From Chrysomallon squamiferum (lineage: Eukaryota > Mollusca > Gastropoda > Neomphalida > Peltospiridae), in NCBI GenBank assembly GCA_012295275.1, contig CM022679.1:372001-436000 (forward strand): DNA of 64,000 nt. Reading direction: 5' to 3'. The notes beneath the pieces are model-generated. The model worked only from the letters and a program-made list of their open reading frames with translations. It did not search any database and was not told the origin of the DNA. Positions within the stretch are counted from its first letter, which is position 1. The number at the start of each line of letters is the position of its first letter. Positions 62,160 to 64,000 of the stretch are shown here, in pieces. A program made the translations under genes and the position numbers.

Positions 62160-62706
62160 GTTATATTTGTCATATCTAACATGTTATATTTGTCATATCT
62201 AACATGTTATATCAGACCAAACCCCTATGATATCTAACATGTTATGTTTGAGATATTTAACATGTTATATTTGTGATATTTAACATGTTATGTTTGTGAT
62301 ATTTAACGTTATATTTGTGATATTTAACATCTTATATTTGTGATATTTAACATTTTATGTTTGTGATATTTAACATGTTATATTTGTGATATCTAACGTT
62401 ATATTTGTGATATTTAACATGTTATGTTTGTGACATTTAACATGTTATGTTTGTGACATTTAACATGTTATATTTGTGATATTTAACATGTTATGTTTGT
62501 GATATTTAACGTTATATTTGTGATATTTAACATCTTATATTTGTGATATTTAACATTTTATGTTTGTGATATTTAACATGTTATATTTGTGATATCTAAC
62601 ATGTTATATTTGTGATATATAACATGTTATGTTTGAGATATTTAACATGTTATGTTTGTGATATTTAACATGTTATGTTTGTGATATTTAACATGTTATG
62701 TTTGTG
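62160..62706 (+). repeat. 23-bp minisatellite containing a 10-bp palindrome
   Basis: About 23 copies of GATATTTAACATGTTATGTT plus TGT. TAACATGTTA is a perfect palindrome in most units. Confidence 0.94.
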
Positions 62707-62875
62707 ATGTGCAAAAAACAACAACAATAATAGTAATAACAGAATTTTTTTCGGAGTCTGTTTCAATCCAATGGCAGGTTGGCTTCGAGATGACTGAAAC
62801 AGAAAAATACAAATTTAGTTTTTATTTTTAGTTTTTCTTATTAAATAAATTTATCACATAACAAACCTGAAGAAT

Positions 62876-63130
62876 TATGTAATAATAATAATAATTATAG
62901 TAACAACAACAACAACAAGAGCAAAATCAACAACAACAATAATAGTAATAATAGAATTAAAAAAAATAATAAATGTTTAACAATAGTAATGGTGATAGTA
63001 GTACTAGTAGTAGTAGTAGCAATAATAATAATAATAATCATAATAATAATCATAATAGTAATAATAATAGTAATAATAATAATAATAATAATAATAGTAA
63101 TAATAATAATAATTATAATAGTAATAACAG

Positions 63131-63165
<35 letters not shown>

Positions 63166-63185
63166 ATAATAATAACAGTAAATAC
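62876..63185 (+). repeat. (AAT)n/(AAC)n compound microsatellite
   Basis: Long imperfect triplet tract with AGT and AAC interruptions; Asn- or Ile-rich ORFs are artefacts. Confidence 0.95.
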
Positions 63186-63397
63186 ACACCAGCAGTGTTC
63201 AAATTTAAAATGAGTAATTGTGTCAATCTGTTATTTACTGTTAAAACAAGTTGTTTAATAGGTCAGTTTACTGTTACATCAACCAATCAGCTGCTGTGTA
63301 ACATGTCACTGACTCTTCACCCACTTCTCTGTCTTAGTAGTCAACTTCTTTTATTTCTTCTTTTTTATTTAATTATTTATTTATTTTCATTTTTTTT

Positions 63398-63475
63398 CTT
63401 TGTTGTTGTTGTTGTTGTTGTTATTATTATTATTATATTATCAACATCATTGATGATGTTGTTGTTGTTGTTAAA
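63398..63475 (+). repeat. (GTT)n/(ATT)n microsatellite
   Basis: Two GTT runs around an ATT run and CATCATTGATGATG. Confidence 0.9.
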
Positions 63476-63544
63476 TTAACATCATGTTCCTGCTGACTTT
63501 GATACTTTAGTTGTGAGTACTGGTTAGACTGGGAAATAACACAA

Positions 63545-63625
63545 AGGTAGACCAGTGAGGATTGATCCTGTAACCTAAGACGTGAGTGTTCTAACCACTG
63601 AACTACTGTAGTGTTAATCTACAGT
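63545..63625 (-). repeat. tRNA-like SINE relic
   Basis: On the minus strand TAGTTCAGTGG matches the A-box consensus, and GGATCAATCC about 40 bp later matches a B box. The spacing is tRNA-like. Confidence 0.45.
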
Positions 63626-64000
63626 TTACCTGTGTTACTAATCTACTTTCTGTTACAGTGGCCAGGTGAATGTCAGTCTGAACATCAATATTAATTTAAT
63701 CACCTGACAGGTAATATCAGATGTTGATAACAAAAAACTCATTATTTACTCTTGATTAGCTTTGTCAGCTAAACTTGTCACTGTTCAGATGTCAGGTATA
63801 AAATAAATAAATAAACAAAGACAAGAAACACAAACAAACAAACAAACAAATAAAATAAAATAAATAAATCTAAACATCTCAGTGACATGTAAGACCCAGG
63901 TGTTTAAAAATCATCAAAATACAAATATTAGTTCAGTCACCTTCCAGGTACACACTCTCACTCAGGTGTCAGCTTTTCGAAAAGTCTAATTATTTACTTA

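Overview
This window is AT-rich metazoan DNA: introns, GT-AG splicing, abundant microsatellites and minisatellites, and no bacterial gene organisation. The protein families and the vertebrate-type TTAGGG repeats fit a lophotrochozoan, most likely a mollusc. That placement is an inference.

Region 1 (about 0.6-19.9 kb, + strand) is a complete casein kinase 1 delta/epsilon gene. It has a TATA-less promoter with a short 5'UTR intron and eight coding exons giving 417 aa, close to the vertebrate length. A second, mutually exclusive last exon at 13854-14113 would give a 428-aa isoform. Two of its introns carry tandem repeats that run into or duplicate the functional 3' splice site.

Region 2 (about 21.0-31.1 kb, - strand, convergent with CK1) is a complete 14-exon gene for a 481-aa secreted PhoPQ-activated pathogenicity-related / AprA-like alpha/beta-hydrolase. 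I assembled it exon by exon, and every junction is phase-consistent. Its introns are packed with minisatellites, a dead Tigger (pogo) element and a reverse-transcriptase relic.

Region 3 (about 29.2-33.2 kb) is an inverted duplication of part of that hydrolase gene. Exons 2 and 3 with their introns reappear in opposite orientation at 32286-32618. Exon 1 and the promoter lie in the loop between the arms, and four perfect TTAGGG units sit next to the proximal breakpoint. The inverted copy then jumps to an inverted copy of the intron-5 minisatellite.

Region 4 (33.2-38.6 kb) is about 14 head-to-tail copies of a 373-374 bp satellite with two CACGTG motifs per unit. It runs into a 200-N gap at 38575-38774, so the order and distance of sequence to its right are not proven.

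Region 5 (38.8-64 kb) has no complete gene that I can identify. It is dominated by tandem arrays (103-bp, 26-bp, 27-bp, 23-bp and others) and degraded tRNA-like SINE pieces. On the - strand there are five short ORFs ending at good splice donors, four of them in phase 0 and two with a TATA box, plus one textbook 57-nt internal exon. These could be alternative first exons of one gene whose body lies elsewhere. Most long ORFs in this region are by-products of stop-poor repeats.
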